Source of the DNA: Aricia agestis
Lineage: Eukaryota; Arthropoda; Insecta; Lepidoptera; Lycaenidae
Assembly (NCBI RefSeq): GCF_905147365.1
Contig: NC_056428.1
Location: 9,206,001-9,270,000 of the forward strand
Reading direction: 5' to 3'
Length of the DNA stretch: 64,000 nt
Shown here: positions 42,801 to 51,599 of the stretch, piece after piece
Numbering within the stretch: position 1 is the first letter of the stretch
Layout of the letters: the number at the start of each line of letters is the position of its first letter
Notes under the pieces: model-generated
Seen by the model: only the letters and a program-made list of their open reading frames with translations
What the model was told of the DNA's origin: nothing
Databases searched by the model: none
Made by a program: the position numbers and the translations under genes

Positions 42801-45513
42801 CCCTTGCGCTGGCTGATGAGTTTAAAAACACCGAGTGGTCGCCTAGCAAGGTGGGCCCTGACGCTGCAGTCATATAACCTGCAGATACAGTATACTCCTG
42901 GTAGAGTGAATGTCATAGCAGACACTCTCAGTCGCCCTCCCTGTTGCAACGGTGGAGCAGAGAGTTGCGAGGTGTGCTTTGTCACTGTAGACATACCGCA
43001 CAAGACTCCTGCAGAGGTGCGTGAGAGTCAGCTTAAAGATACTGACTTAAAGAACATTATCGAGGATCTAGAGGCCACCGACGATCCCTTTAGGGGGAGG
43101 AATTGGTCAGAGAAAGGTTACCTGATGTCAGATATATAGGTGTATTGTATAGATGTACCCCCGAAGCCGATGACGCTGATACTGCTTGCCTTGTGATTCC
43201 AGCACACGAGAGAGAACAGGTGCTTGCCGAGTTTCACGACGCACCCACAGCGGGCCATTTCGGAGTGGAGAGAACCCTGCAACGCATCAGGACCCGGTAC
43301 TTTTGGATGGGTATGAGAACAGACGTTACCAATTATATAAAAGGATGTACTGCGTGCCAACGCTACAAGGCAGATAACAGGAAGCCTGCCGGCTTGCTCC
43401 AAACGCCTGCGACAAACCGACGCTTTGAGGTCGTCGCTGTTGATTTTTTTGGGCCTTTGCAGAGAACAGCTAAAGGCAACCGCTGGATTTTGATTGTGGA
43501 GGATGTCTGTACCCGATGGACAGAGCTGTTTGCCCTGGAGAACGCCACCAGATGGAATGTGCCGCTGCCCTGGTAACCGAGGTATTCTTGAGATTCGGAG
43601 TACCACGGAGGATGATTAGCGATAATGGAGTGCAGTTTGTGGCTAAGGTGATGCAGCAAGTTTGCCACGCCTTTGGCATCAAACAGTCGCTGACCCCTCT
43701 ATATCATCCCGAGGCGAATCCCGTAGAGAGGAAGAACCGCGACCTAAAGCCGCAGCTTGCTATCCTGGTAGGGAGAGATCACGGCTCCTGGGACGAACAC
43801 CTGCCCGCAATTAGGTTTGAGATGAACACGGCAATGACGGCGAGCACCGGTTCTACCCCGTCATTCCTTACCTTCGGAAGAGAGCTGCGAGCTCCTTCCG
43901 ACGTGATATCAGATATGAGAGCTATTGTGGAAAATGATAATTTCGTTCCTAATGTTACTCCATACTTACGCAGGTTGTCGACAGCACTCGTAGACGCGCG
44001 AGAGGTTCACGAGCGTGCCCAGTCCATCCAGAAGAAGTACGCCGATAAAGGTAGGAGAGCACCACCGGATTACGAGGTAGGTAGTTTAGTCCTCTTAAAC
44101 ACTCACGGACCGAACAGTGTCGGATCCGGGCAGTCTGTTAAGTTTATTCCGAAGAGGAACGGTCCCTATCGTATCAGTGAGGTAGTTAGTCCAACGACGT
44201 ATCTTCTAGAAGGCATTGGACGTTACCACGTGTCACAATTGACGCCATACGTTGGCGAATTAGAAGCACCTGTTAGGGCCAAACGTAAGCGCGAGCGACC
44301 TCGTAAGTGCTAGTCCGAACGCGGGACGCTAGTTCGAACTAGAGGGGGAGTTTGTAGCGCGTGTGTTAATTGTTATTATTGTTTATGTGTGCGTAATATT
44401 ACAATAATATTACGCACGCTCGCCAAAACGAGCCGATCTGTTGCATCGAGGCTCGAGGTCAAGGGGCACCGCGGGGTGAAGCGTTCTAGAATGCACCGGC
44501 GAGCGCGGCACCCCCGCGCCAGTCGGGACGCGCGAGCGTAAGCTGCACTACTTGATTGTGTACTTTGTTGTTATTATACCTAATTATAGTTAATAGTGAG
44601 CCACACCTGTATTTTAGTGCATAAGTAAAGTGAATAAAAGTATTGTGCATTAAATTTAGGGTTTGTTTGTGTCCCTTATAATTATAGAATTCAGTGTGAA
44701 AATAGCAGTGCTGTAAGAGCATTTTTTTGTTAAATTAATCCACTTGCAGGACGCATTCAATATTGATAGTTATTTTGTGCTCTGTAATGTGTCTGCTTCT
44801 ATTAAATATTTGATTTGCTACATTTTTAACTGATTTTTATAAAATTTTGCACAAAATACACTATGCTATGGTATACCACTGCTAGTGGAACTCTGGAACA
44901 TGTAGTTTACATAGAAATATATTGTACTTAAGAGTTAAGATCACTCAGTAGGAAAAAATAATACAATTTCTTTAACAGGCCAAGACCATACTATCCCAAA
45001 TCCTGGCTATGGCCTGAGGACCACGCTGCTGCGGTAATACAGGCGTCTGTCCGCCGATTCTTCGTCCAGCGCGACCCAGAAGTACAGGAGATGAGAGAAT
45101 TCTGGAGGGTATGAATAATCTCCCCATGAAAAAATTTACAGTAAACCCATGTTATTAATTTCCATAAAAAACTTGAATTAAATTTTCGTACTTAGATGGA
45201 AATATCAGATAATCAATTTCAGTTTTTATTTATTGTAATTCCTATAATTACTCTTTAATGGTAGATTAAGGGCCTGTTTCACCACTTTCTGATAAAGTGC
45301 CTAATAGGCTATTCACAACTTTTTTGACAGATTCTCCATACTTGATATGTCTGTGTGTTAATTAGTGGATAGCCTTATCAGGAAGTGATGAAACAGGCCC
45401 TCAAAATATTAAAATTATTGTTACAGAAATTGGCTATTGAGAAAAACAGGCCAGGCATAACTACAAACCCACTACTTGCTAAAAAGTTTGCTTTAGTGCC
45501 ATCCCCAAAATGA
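33855..45513 (+). CDS. Iqck: IQ domain-containing protein K homologue
   Basis: Five exons encode 231 residues: 33855-34098, 36431-36570, 36659-36753, 44979-45108 and 45427-45513. All introns are GT..AG and phases match (codons split after residues 81 and 159). The core DVESEYIKEKVFPYLIPALE, then FEAQKSFFNGIDHIVQVLWN and MPWVRESLEQKPRP, follows vertebrate IQCK in order. An IQ motif (AAVIQASVRRFFVQRDPEVQ, residues 177-196) should bind calmodulin or a myosin-light-chain-like partner. The Lys/Pro-rich first exon is less conserved. IQCK proteins are associated with motile cilia and flagella, so a sperm role is likely but inferred. The third intron is 8.2 kb because of inserted transposons. The start ATG at 33855 is the first in frame. 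The 3' end faces mRpS34, 180 bp away. Confidence 0.88.
34255..34395 (+). repeat. SINE-like family R6 head with internal palindrome
   Basis: It shares GAGCCATGCTTCGGCACGAA, ATGGGCCGGCTC and CACGTTCTCACAGAAAACCG with 49455-49750. Here the end has become a hairpin: 34339-34360 pairs with 34369-34390 with one mismatch. Located in IQCK intron 1. Confidence 0.7.
34640..35270 (-). pseudogene. R1-like LINE reverse-transcriptase fragment
   Basis: On the minus strand: ESVLGLFLWNIGY, AAHLRELHLVCYPDDTYMLV, then, after frame changes, IQYLGLVLDSEWIFTPHFRR and SLNRLLP. The catalytic box normally reads ADD in this family but is PDD here. Several frameshifts are present. A dead fragment inside IQCK intron 1, opposite to the host gene. 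Confidence 0.8.
35640..35700 (-). repeat. Family R4 end fragment (minus)
   Basis: Reverse complement of AAATCGGCCAAGTGCAAG and CGCGCACGAAGGGTTC, the left end of the R4 repeat at 10633. Confidence 0.6.
35996..36180. mobile_element. GC-rich MITE (GGCTGGTTTTACAGTC ends)
   Basis: GGCTGGTTTTACAGTCACGC and the next 17 bases recur inverted at the right end. The left flank is TTA; the right flank (TTG) does not match cleanly. GG ends with a TTA-like target would suit a PIF/Harbinger-type MITE. Located in IQCK intron 1. Confidence 0.7.
36868..36884. repeat. Relic terminus of the palindrome's transposon family
   Basis: TGGCGGCTCTCGACATA equals the outer 17 bases of the right end of the 39226-40724 element (inverted, one mismatch). 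It abuts the palindrome and breaks off where that begins, so an earlier copy lay here. Confidence 0.6.
36885..38191. mobile_element. 1.3-kb near-perfect palindrome made of two fused transposon copies
   Basis: Both outer ends read TGCCGGCTCTTGATATAGGC. Each arm of about 650 bp runs inward through the same sequence as the left and right parts of the element at 39226-40724. Only a handful of differences are visible between arms. The inner ends are two head-to-tail 110-bp units (about 37421-37530 and 37531-37640), each palindromic around CGTCTGCAGACG. The normal right terminus (GGGAGCCGCCA) is absent, so two copies are joined tail to tail with their right tips lost. Flanks are ATA and TAA, not a clean duplication. 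Frames on the two strands mirror each other and are not genes. Confidence 0.9.
38228..38547 (+). repeat. 5' LTR of the gypsy element
   Basis: It starts TGTAGCGCGTGTGTTAATTG. Compared with the right LTR it has an additional stretch near 38401-38423 (CAAATATATACTAGTAATCT) and other small indels. The end at ATTAA is set by the target duplication and does not show the usual CA. Confidence 0.85.
38634..39209 (+). pseudogene. Gypsy gag, N-terminal part
   Basis: From the ATG at 38634 (MAAPAPVNTGATLSEAQF) through the capsid-like region (GEAAVWWQGI, RYMFGAPRP, EDEHVDSFVSKIRAHF) to a stop at 39209. This is the standard Ty3/gypsy capsid pattern. The frame ends just before the inserted DNA transposon; the zinc knuckles are on its far side, from 40893. 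Confidence 0.85.
39730..39895 (+). repeat. Family R4 right end with GACAGACA run
   Basis: TATAGCGGTTCTTGAGATAC, a GACAGACGGACAGACA run, then AATAGGGTCCCGTTTTTACC and GTACGGAACCCTAAAA. It matches the right part of 10633-11083. Confidence 0.7.
39984..40387. mobile_element. MITE built of ACTGCA/TGCAGT motifs
   Basis: The ends GGGTCTATACAGACGGACCG and the inverse of GGGTCTAAACAGACGGACCG open arms of about 170 bp. ATA flanks both sides. ACTGCA or TGCAGT occurs roughly every 15-20 bp throughout. It is nested within the 39226-40724 transposon. Confidence 0.8.
40728..41492 (+). pseudogene. Gypsy gag zinc knuckles and protease
   Basis: A CCHC knuckle (CASCRRIGHTTDEC) starts at 40893. A second knuckle follows with its first cysteine replaced by tyrosine (YACGKEGVIRSKC). 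The aspartic protease carries LDTGATES. The frame then has in-frame stops at 41307-41309 and near 41490, with recognisable protease tail (RTLLGQNFI) between them. Confidence 0.85.
41493..44313 (+). pseudogene. Gypsy pol: RT, RNase H and integrase, broken
   Basis: RT motifs: LCVDYRKLNAVTEPDRYPLP, LDLRSGYFQV, FKRMPMGLRNSGATFQRL. The segment that should hold the catalytic YxDD box (near 42130-42170) is damaged and the frame shifts there. RNase H (LRTDSSGYCLGAVLMQ) follows, with a stop at 42681-42683. The integrase has its HHCC knuckle (AGHFGVERTL, CTACQRYKA) and DDE residues (VDFFGPL, ISDNGVQF, PVERKNR) but is split by frameshifts near 43139 and 43576. The last frame ends at 44313, just before the purine tract. 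Confidence 0.9.
44353..44653 (+). repeat. 3' LTR of the gypsy element
   Basis: It starts TGTAGCGCGTG right after the purine tract and ends before ATTTA. Near 44395-44415 it carries a small inverted repeat (GTAATATTACAATAATATTAC) not present in the left LTR. Confidence 0.85.
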
Positions 45514-45536
45514 GAATCTACTCTAAATACTGTTAA

Positions 45537-45542
45537 AATAAA
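45537..45542 (+). terminator. Poly(A) signal of the IQCK gene
   Basis: AATAAA lies 24 nt past the stop codon at 45513, so the 3' UTR would be very short. Confidence 0.7.
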
Positions 45543-45565
45543 ATGCTGAGACATATTTCAACTCT

Positions 45566-45571
45566 TTTAAT
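45566..45571 (-). terminator. Variant poly(A) signal of mRpS34
   Basis: ATTAAA on the minus strand lies 123 nt past the stop at 45694. No AATAAA is present on that strand in the gap. Cleavage here would bring the two convergent transcripts' ends to within about 20-40 bp or into overlap. Confidence 0.45.
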
Positions 45572-45693
45572 TATATTAAACTATACTAATAACACAAATT
45601 AAAAACAGTAAACTATATTTAAGTTTAACTTACTCAAACGTTGTTTTGTAGTCTTCTGTTTTTGTTTAACTACAACTACTCACAATTTGTTTC

Positions 45694-46985
45694 TCATTCT
45701 AATAATTGCACTCCCGCATACAAAGACAGGCTAACAGGTTTTCCGAGGCCCATGGTGAACTTGACGGTGGGTTTCTCATCACCCTTAGCTATTCTCATTA
45801 CTCTGTTGGGACTGTAGTTGTACCTCAATGGCATTTCAAAGTCGGTCAGCGTCTAGAACAGCACACATTTTTTTTATTATGGTATATTTTTAATTGTTGT
45901 TTTTAAAATATAATATGCAGTTTTAAATAACATACTAATATTCAATTATAACTTATAACTTAAGTTATACAATGCAGCATGTAAACTGCAATATCAGCAC
46001 TTTAAATCAACAATTAAAACTCAAAACTAGTCAACATCCTTAGGCCGCCAAAGATGGATGGAAATGGAATGAAAATGAATGAAGCCAGAGTCAAAGCAAG
46101 GTGGTTTGCTATCATATAGAAATTTATGGAGCTCAAGGAGCCAAAAGTTTAAAAAAACCGCTTCATAGAATTCAAAAGTGAAACGTAATAGTGATAGTTA
46201 CTTACCTTCAACCCCTTTCTTTCATGATCTTTTACAATGAACTCCTTCATAAGTGGTGGCATTTCAATCTTGTTTGGAAGAATAACATCTGAGAAGTGAT
46301 GTTTATTGGTAATAGAATTAATTAATTTTTCTTCCTCATGTTTTGGTATTAATTTGTAGTCCGGCTTGTATGATGTTCTATATATTTCTGTCAATTTGTC
46401 ATGAGTATATCCTCTAAAGGTTTTCTCAACCCAAACTCGTACTCTCCTCCTTTCCTGTAATTCACATGAATATCTTATACATATATACGGCCTCGACCGA
46501 CACGACCAAGGGGCCTCCCGCCCCATGGACAACAAGGACTACCACACCTATACCACTATATACTCACTTGATACTTGATAGATTAAAATATAGTACTTTA
46601 AAGTATTCAGAACTTTATGGTCAGGTTAGTGATTTGTTATGTAAATTAAGTGTGATTACGTGTAGGTCATTGTTCTGTTAGTACTTAAAGAGTTACCTAT
46701 GTATTCCATATTACAAAACTTAACTGTAAACTTAATTTTGAAGCCAAAAATATTGTAGACATAAATTGTGAGGTTATGTACAGTAAAAATACAACTTACT
46801 TCATCTGGGCATGTTTCAACCTTTACAATACGCATAAAACTCGGTTCAGGATACCTTTCGAAAACGGACCGCACCACTATTCTTCCAACACCGTAATCTT
46901 TTAAGCGCCCAATTATTTCCCATAAGGTTTTGCCTCTAAAATCAGTTGTCCTTCCCACATACTTGATAATAGTATTATTAGCCAT
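45694..46985 (-). CDS. mRpS34: Mitochondrial small-subunit ribosomal protein S34
   Basis: Three exons on the minus strand, 46985-46800, 46454-46206 and 45852-45694, give 197 residues, the normal length for this family. All introns are GT..AG and fall between codons. Exon 1 carries GRTTDFRGKTLWEI and GVGRIVVRSVFERYPEPSF, which I recognise from insect mRpS34. Exon 2 has RRVRVWVEKTFRG and SYKPDYKLIPKHEE. Exon 3 ends in KFTMGLGKPVSLSLYAGVQ. It belongs to the mitochondrial 28S ribosomal subunit; imported from the cytosol. The ATG at 46985 is the first in frame. It is convergent with IQCK, with 180 bp between stop codons. Confidence 0.95.
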
Positions 46986-46999
46986 ATTATTCTATTGTA

Positions 47000-47850
47000 T
47001 TTTTAATGGTTAACACAAATAATCAATAATATATTACTGGAAATGGCTTTTTAATATTTCTCTGCTTTTAGCTAAACAGCTATTTTCATTTTCCTATTTT
47101 ATTTCTCTTTTCCTCTTCTTCTTTTTTTTTCTGATCTTATCATAATATGGCGCTTGGCTTTTTAACCAATAACCATGGCCAGCAAAGAGAATATAATCAC
47201 TACGTGATGGCCAGTGTCAATAGTATCTAAGACTGGTGAGAGCCTTAAATCGGTGTGTGTATAAGCGTCAAAAGCGTGTAATGTTATGTCCTACTTACTA
47301 GGACATAACAAAGGAGTTGGTCAGCATATTTAATGTTATGAAAGTGTTAATAAAGGTTTTTAGTGAACATTTAATGCACATTATTGAGTTTTGTGGTTTC
47401 GCTAAATAATAAACCATAAGAATAGTCAAAGAATGCCTCAAACACGTGGATTTAACATTAAATACGTAAGTTTTGAACAACGTTTTTTGGGCTTTGCAAT
47501 CGGTATTTTTGTAAGCTAAAAAGATTAAATTTATAAGTTTAATCATCTCTTATTCGTGCTATATAACGCATTAGTGCTAAAAATGTCACATCAATTAATA
47601 ATTTGGCTACGAAAATTGCATAGCTTTTTACGTGTGTTTACGGATTCTCGTCACTTGAACTATAAGTTAATCTATATCATGAACTAAAAGACTTTCTTTC
47701 CTGTATCATAATGTGCTTCGAAATAATCGACACATAGAAATATTCAAGAAAATAAACGCAGACTACTTGTATGAAAATAAGCACAAAATTGGCCATGCGA
47801 TGACGGGCTAAGACTACATATTCTATAGGCATTTCTCCAGATTTGGATTA
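47000..47850. other. Unassigned spacer
   Basis: AT-rich, upstream of mRpS34. No second gene is seen. A small tandem echo, CTACTTACTAGGACATAACA beside ATGTTATGTC, occurs near 47281-47310. Confidence 0.4.
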
Positions 47851-47856
47851 TTTAGT

Positions 47857-48892
47857 TGATTCCCTGTTACATTTTTATTTCTGCATATTTTTTAAAATCA
47901 ATAATCGCATATTATTCTTTAGTGAATTATAAAAATAATTATCTACTTGGGCCCTTTTTCACTTCACAATTTTAGAAGATATTTTGATTTAAATTTTTCT
48001 AACCTAGGGAATCAACAAAGCTAATAGAAAAAAGCTTTTTCAGCTAAATCAACATGTTAAATTTAAATATAAACATGTATAACATTGTCTACAAACTAAA
48101 CTTGTTCGTTAAAACCAAATACAATGAATAGAAAATGAATTTATTTGAAATATTCTGACTTTAAAAAAAATATTTTTTTATATATTTTACTTATTGGTGT
48201 CATTTATTTGTATCAGTATATGAAGTTAATGTAATTTATTTTAATAAAAATAAACAGATATGTACCAATTAGATAAATAAATGTAAAATATTTTGATTCC
48301 CTACTTAAAATACCCAGGGAATCATCAAAATGTGTGTAGAGGGAATCAATAAAAAGTTAGTTTTTCCTGAGGTGTACAAAAACTGTGCGTGTAGGTTAAA
48401 CAATAAATAGTCTAACTAAAAACCATACTCATTATCGTCGTTTACATCGTGTCTAAGCAAACTTAACTTTGGAAATGACATTGTAATTAGCGAATAGGGA
48501 ATCAATTGTGTAAGGAACCAAGGTTGAGGGAATCAGATATTTTCCTTTGTAACTCGGAAACGGAGCAACGAATTGTGTGACCTCCTTCCATGATGTTTAG
48601 AGGGCTACCGAACCTCCCACCTTGCGCACCCGCAACCACGTGCTTCTTATAACTAGGGAGGTACGAGCCTCCAAGTGAAGCGTATAGGGAATCACTATGT
48701 GAGCCAGGACAAATCTTAAAATGACTTTTTCTATTTATATAACGATACATACGTTTATATACAATTGTTTTATAAATATTTTGTTAATACTCTTACGATT
48801 TATTTACTTTGAAATTAGAATTTCATCGTATTTGTGGGATTTTTTTGGGAATTTATAGTGAATTCTGGGGACAGGACACGCCCAGGGAATCA
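47857..48892. repeat. Cluster of nine GGGAATCA octamers
   Basis: GGGAATCA on the plus strand at 48007, 48317, 48341, 48497, 48528, 48687 and 48885, and its inverse TGATTCCC at 47857 and 48294. By chance fewer than 0.1 would be expected in about 1 kb on both strands. The flanks are AT-rich and not obviously alike, so it is not a simple satellite. No coding frame with family likeness covers it. Confidence 0.85.
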
Positions 48893-49099
48893 ATTTTTCG
48901 ACCTTTCCATTAATTTGAATTATATTTACAATTAAGTTTTTCTCCAGAACTTAAGTGGCCCAGTTAGATCACACCTTATATTACTATAAAAAAAATACAA
49001 AGGTCTACATAATATGTAACTGCGCCGCAAAGTCTGCGGGTAGTTTATACGTCCGGACAACTAAATTTTGCGATTTGGAGAATCAACCCTATACTGTTG

Positions 49100-49170
49100 T
49101 GTGTATGTATAAAGGTGCGCGTCCACTGGATCGGAATCGGAGCGTACGCAGCGGACGGATTTGTTGCCTA
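49100..49170 (+). repeat. Fragment of a GCGTCCACTGGATCGG-type MITE
   Basis: GCGCGTCCACTGGATCGGAA and AGCGTACGCAGCGGACGG resemble one end of a common lepidopteran GC-rich MITE. The other end is not seen. Confidence 0.4.
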
Positions 49171-49454
49171 AACCTTGTGGATTAAATCTGTTTTATTGTT
49201 TTGTGTTTATTTAGCTATGTACAATATTTTTTATTGAAATAAAACATTTATTTGAGCTCATTTTTTTTTTCATTTTTTTTAATTGTATGTTTAGAGTGGA
49301 AAGTTTTGCACTTAAAAGTTTTAACTTTAGTTTCAATTTGAAGAAATTATAAATGTTAATTTTTTTTCTTCTAAGTCCGACCTCTTGTTACCTAGTTTAT
49401 GATATTATCTTTGATTGTTACTCTTTCCAACTAACGATTCAGTAAGTTTTTACG

Positions 49455-49750
49455 TGGGAGAGCCATGCTTCGGCAATCGGCATGAATGGGCCGGCTCGAA
49501 CGGAGAAGTACCACGTTCTCACAGAAAACCGGCGTGAAACAGCGCTAGCGCTGTGTTTCGCCGAGTGAGTGAGTTTACCGGAGGCCCAATCCCCTACCCT
49601 ATTCCCTTCCCTACCCTCCCCTATTCCCTCTTAAAAGGCCGGCAACGCACCTGCAGCTCTTCTGATGCTGCGAGTGTCCATGGGCGACGGAAGTTACTTT
49701 CCATCAGGTGACCCGTTTGCTCGTTTGCCCCCTTATTTCATAAAAAAAAA
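49455..49750 (+). mobile_element. SINE-like element R6, near full length, with poly(A) tail
   Basis: It starts GGGAGAGCCATGCTTCGGCA and passes CAGAAAACCGGCGTGAAACA, a CCCTACCCTATTCCC pyrimidine run and AAAGGCCGGCAACGCACCTG. It ends CCATCAGGTGACCCGTTTGC...CCCTTATTTCAT plus an A run. The A tail shows retroposition. Partial copies occur at 21000, 21308 and 34255. Confidence 0.75.
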
Positions 49751-49801
49751 ACCTACGCCCGACCACGTGGTACGGTTGTGGTTGTCGTGTGTGTTGGATT
49801 T

Positions 49802-50220
49802 AGGCTGCGTTTCCACTGAAGCGGAGCGGAGAGGAGCGGCGAAAAGTGCTCAGTGTTTCCACTGAAGCGGAGCGGAGTCGAGCGGAGCGGAGTCAAGCGG
49901 AGCGGAGTTATGTCTATTGTGACGTAACGATGTCGCGGTCGCCAGTGACCGCCTGAGCGCGAGTACGCACCGCACCGCTCCGCACCGCCCAGCTTCGCAC
50001 CGCCCCGCTCCGCTGTCCTCCGCTCTGCACCCCGTTGTCCTCCGCACCGCTTCACCTCGCTCGGCTGCGTTTCTATGAATATCCGCTCAGCTCCGCTCCA
50101 CCCCGCTCTTGCTGTGTCCATTGAATCGGAGCGGAGATTTCGATATCATGGTGATAATCATGGTGATTGGTCAATTCGGGCACCGCTAAGCTCCGCTCCG
50201 CTTCAGTGGAAACGCAGCCT
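49802..50220. mobile_element. GC-rich MITE with GGAGC-repeat interior
   Basis: Perfect 30-bp inverted ends (49802-49831 and 50191-50220) read AGGCTGCGTTTCCACTGAAG inward. The left interior repeats GAGCGGAGTC-like pentamers; the right interior is its pyrimidine counterpart. The left flank is TTA, the right CAA/TCA, so the target copy is unclear. Confidence 0.8.
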
Positions 50221-50258
50221 CAAAAAGGAAAACAAAAACATTAAAAAATCAACTTCCA

Positions 50259-50264
50259 TTTATT
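50259..50264 (-). terminator. Possible distal poly(A) signal of Pdk1
   Basis: AATAAA on the minus strand about 1.34 kb past the Pdk1 stop; another lies at 50356-50361. Either would give a long 3' UTR covering the spacer 50270-51599, in which I see no other gene. Confidence 0.4.
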
Positions 50265-51599
50265 CTCATACTCTTATGTAGGTAGTATTGGAATTTATGC
50301 AATACAAATTTTAAAATATAACTAGTACAGTTAACAGTTTAATTTTAAATGCAGATTTATTGATAACAATGTCATGGAAGAGTACCAATCAAGTTATACA
50401 GCAATGATTTAAAATCAAGTCACAATATTGCAAGTAATTAACAAAATTACAATACACTTAAATAATATTCTCAAGTTAAAACACCAGAACTTTCTAATGT
50501 TGGTTTAAGCAGTCAATATTTCTATGTTCTAAGCAGGCAAGTTTAGGCATTAACAAGAAAATCGACTGCTTTACATAAAATTAAAATTGATAGCCATGAC
50601 ATTGGGGATTCAATACACATTCATAATCAAATATTTCCATAATCAATATTAAAATTTAAATTACAAAGCGAACACAATTTATACAACAAGCTTTGCATTA
50701 AACAAAATGTACCGAGTGTATGATCAAATCATTACTATTTTAGCTACTCCTGCTCAACTCGTCACTAATTATACTTATCACCTTTGGTGAACTCCGTATA
50801 CCTTTGCTAAGTTAGGTTTTATGCCGTCGCGGGCTCATTGCCTACGAGTGCAGCGTTCTACCATCATTACAGTATGAATATTCACGCCTGCACTCCTCCA
50901 ATCCTAGTGAGAAATCTCTCCTTCCTAATTCGGTTCGTTCCACCTTTCCTCGCACCGCCGTCGCTAACTCGATGAACGATTCAACTGTCGATCGGCTAAC
51001 GCGAAAAGAAGAACGAAACGTTAGACCGAATGCATTTTTCTACGTTTTAAATCTGTACAACAGTCGCATTCCGTTGGCAAACGATAATTAAATACAATAA
51101 ATAATTATTCATTTAGCTACAAATTTCCTAGTTACCAACCGGAACGGGCTACGTGAACACGCGGGTGGCTGTAAACAAGTCCATCCTTATCGTCGAGGCC
51201 AGCGGTAAGAGAACTGCCTACGATACGTTACATCTAAACAATTTCAATAATAAATTACCACAAATATTTACATATTATTACCGATAATATCCACAATTAA
51301 ATATGTAACTTAAATTAGATAAATAATTTAAGAGAGTTGGGACAAATCTAGTAGGAATCAGTCATTCAGCGTCAACACACTGATCGATCGGGGACGTCGC
51401 GTCTTCTCACGGCGCGGGCGCGGGGGGCGCGGCTCCGACTCGGACGATCGTTCATGTAATCCGACACGAATCACTCGCGCTCGTGAATGTTTCCTCTGGA
51501 TGATTTCGTGCTCAAAAAGAAGCCTAGTTATATCCTAGAAGTGTGCACTCGCCGTGCGGAGAGCGGCAGACAGGGCGCGAGCGAGCGCGGCCGTTGCGC

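Larger units (their letters stand above)
38228..44653 (+). mobile_element. Broken Ty3/gypsy LTR retrotransposon
   Basis: Left LTR 38228-38547 and right LTR 44353-44653 share most of their length. A purine tract (ACTAGAGGGGGAGT) lies just before the right LTR. ATTTA flanks both sides (38223-38227 and 44654-44658), if the LTR ends at ATTAA. Inside, gag, protease, RT, RNase H and integrase regions follow in gypsy order; no envelope gene is seen. A 1.5-kb DNA transposon splits gag, and stops and frameshifts break pol. It sits in sense orientation in IQCK intron 3. The element is dead; LTR differences (deletions and substitutions) point to an old insertion. Confidence 0.92.
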
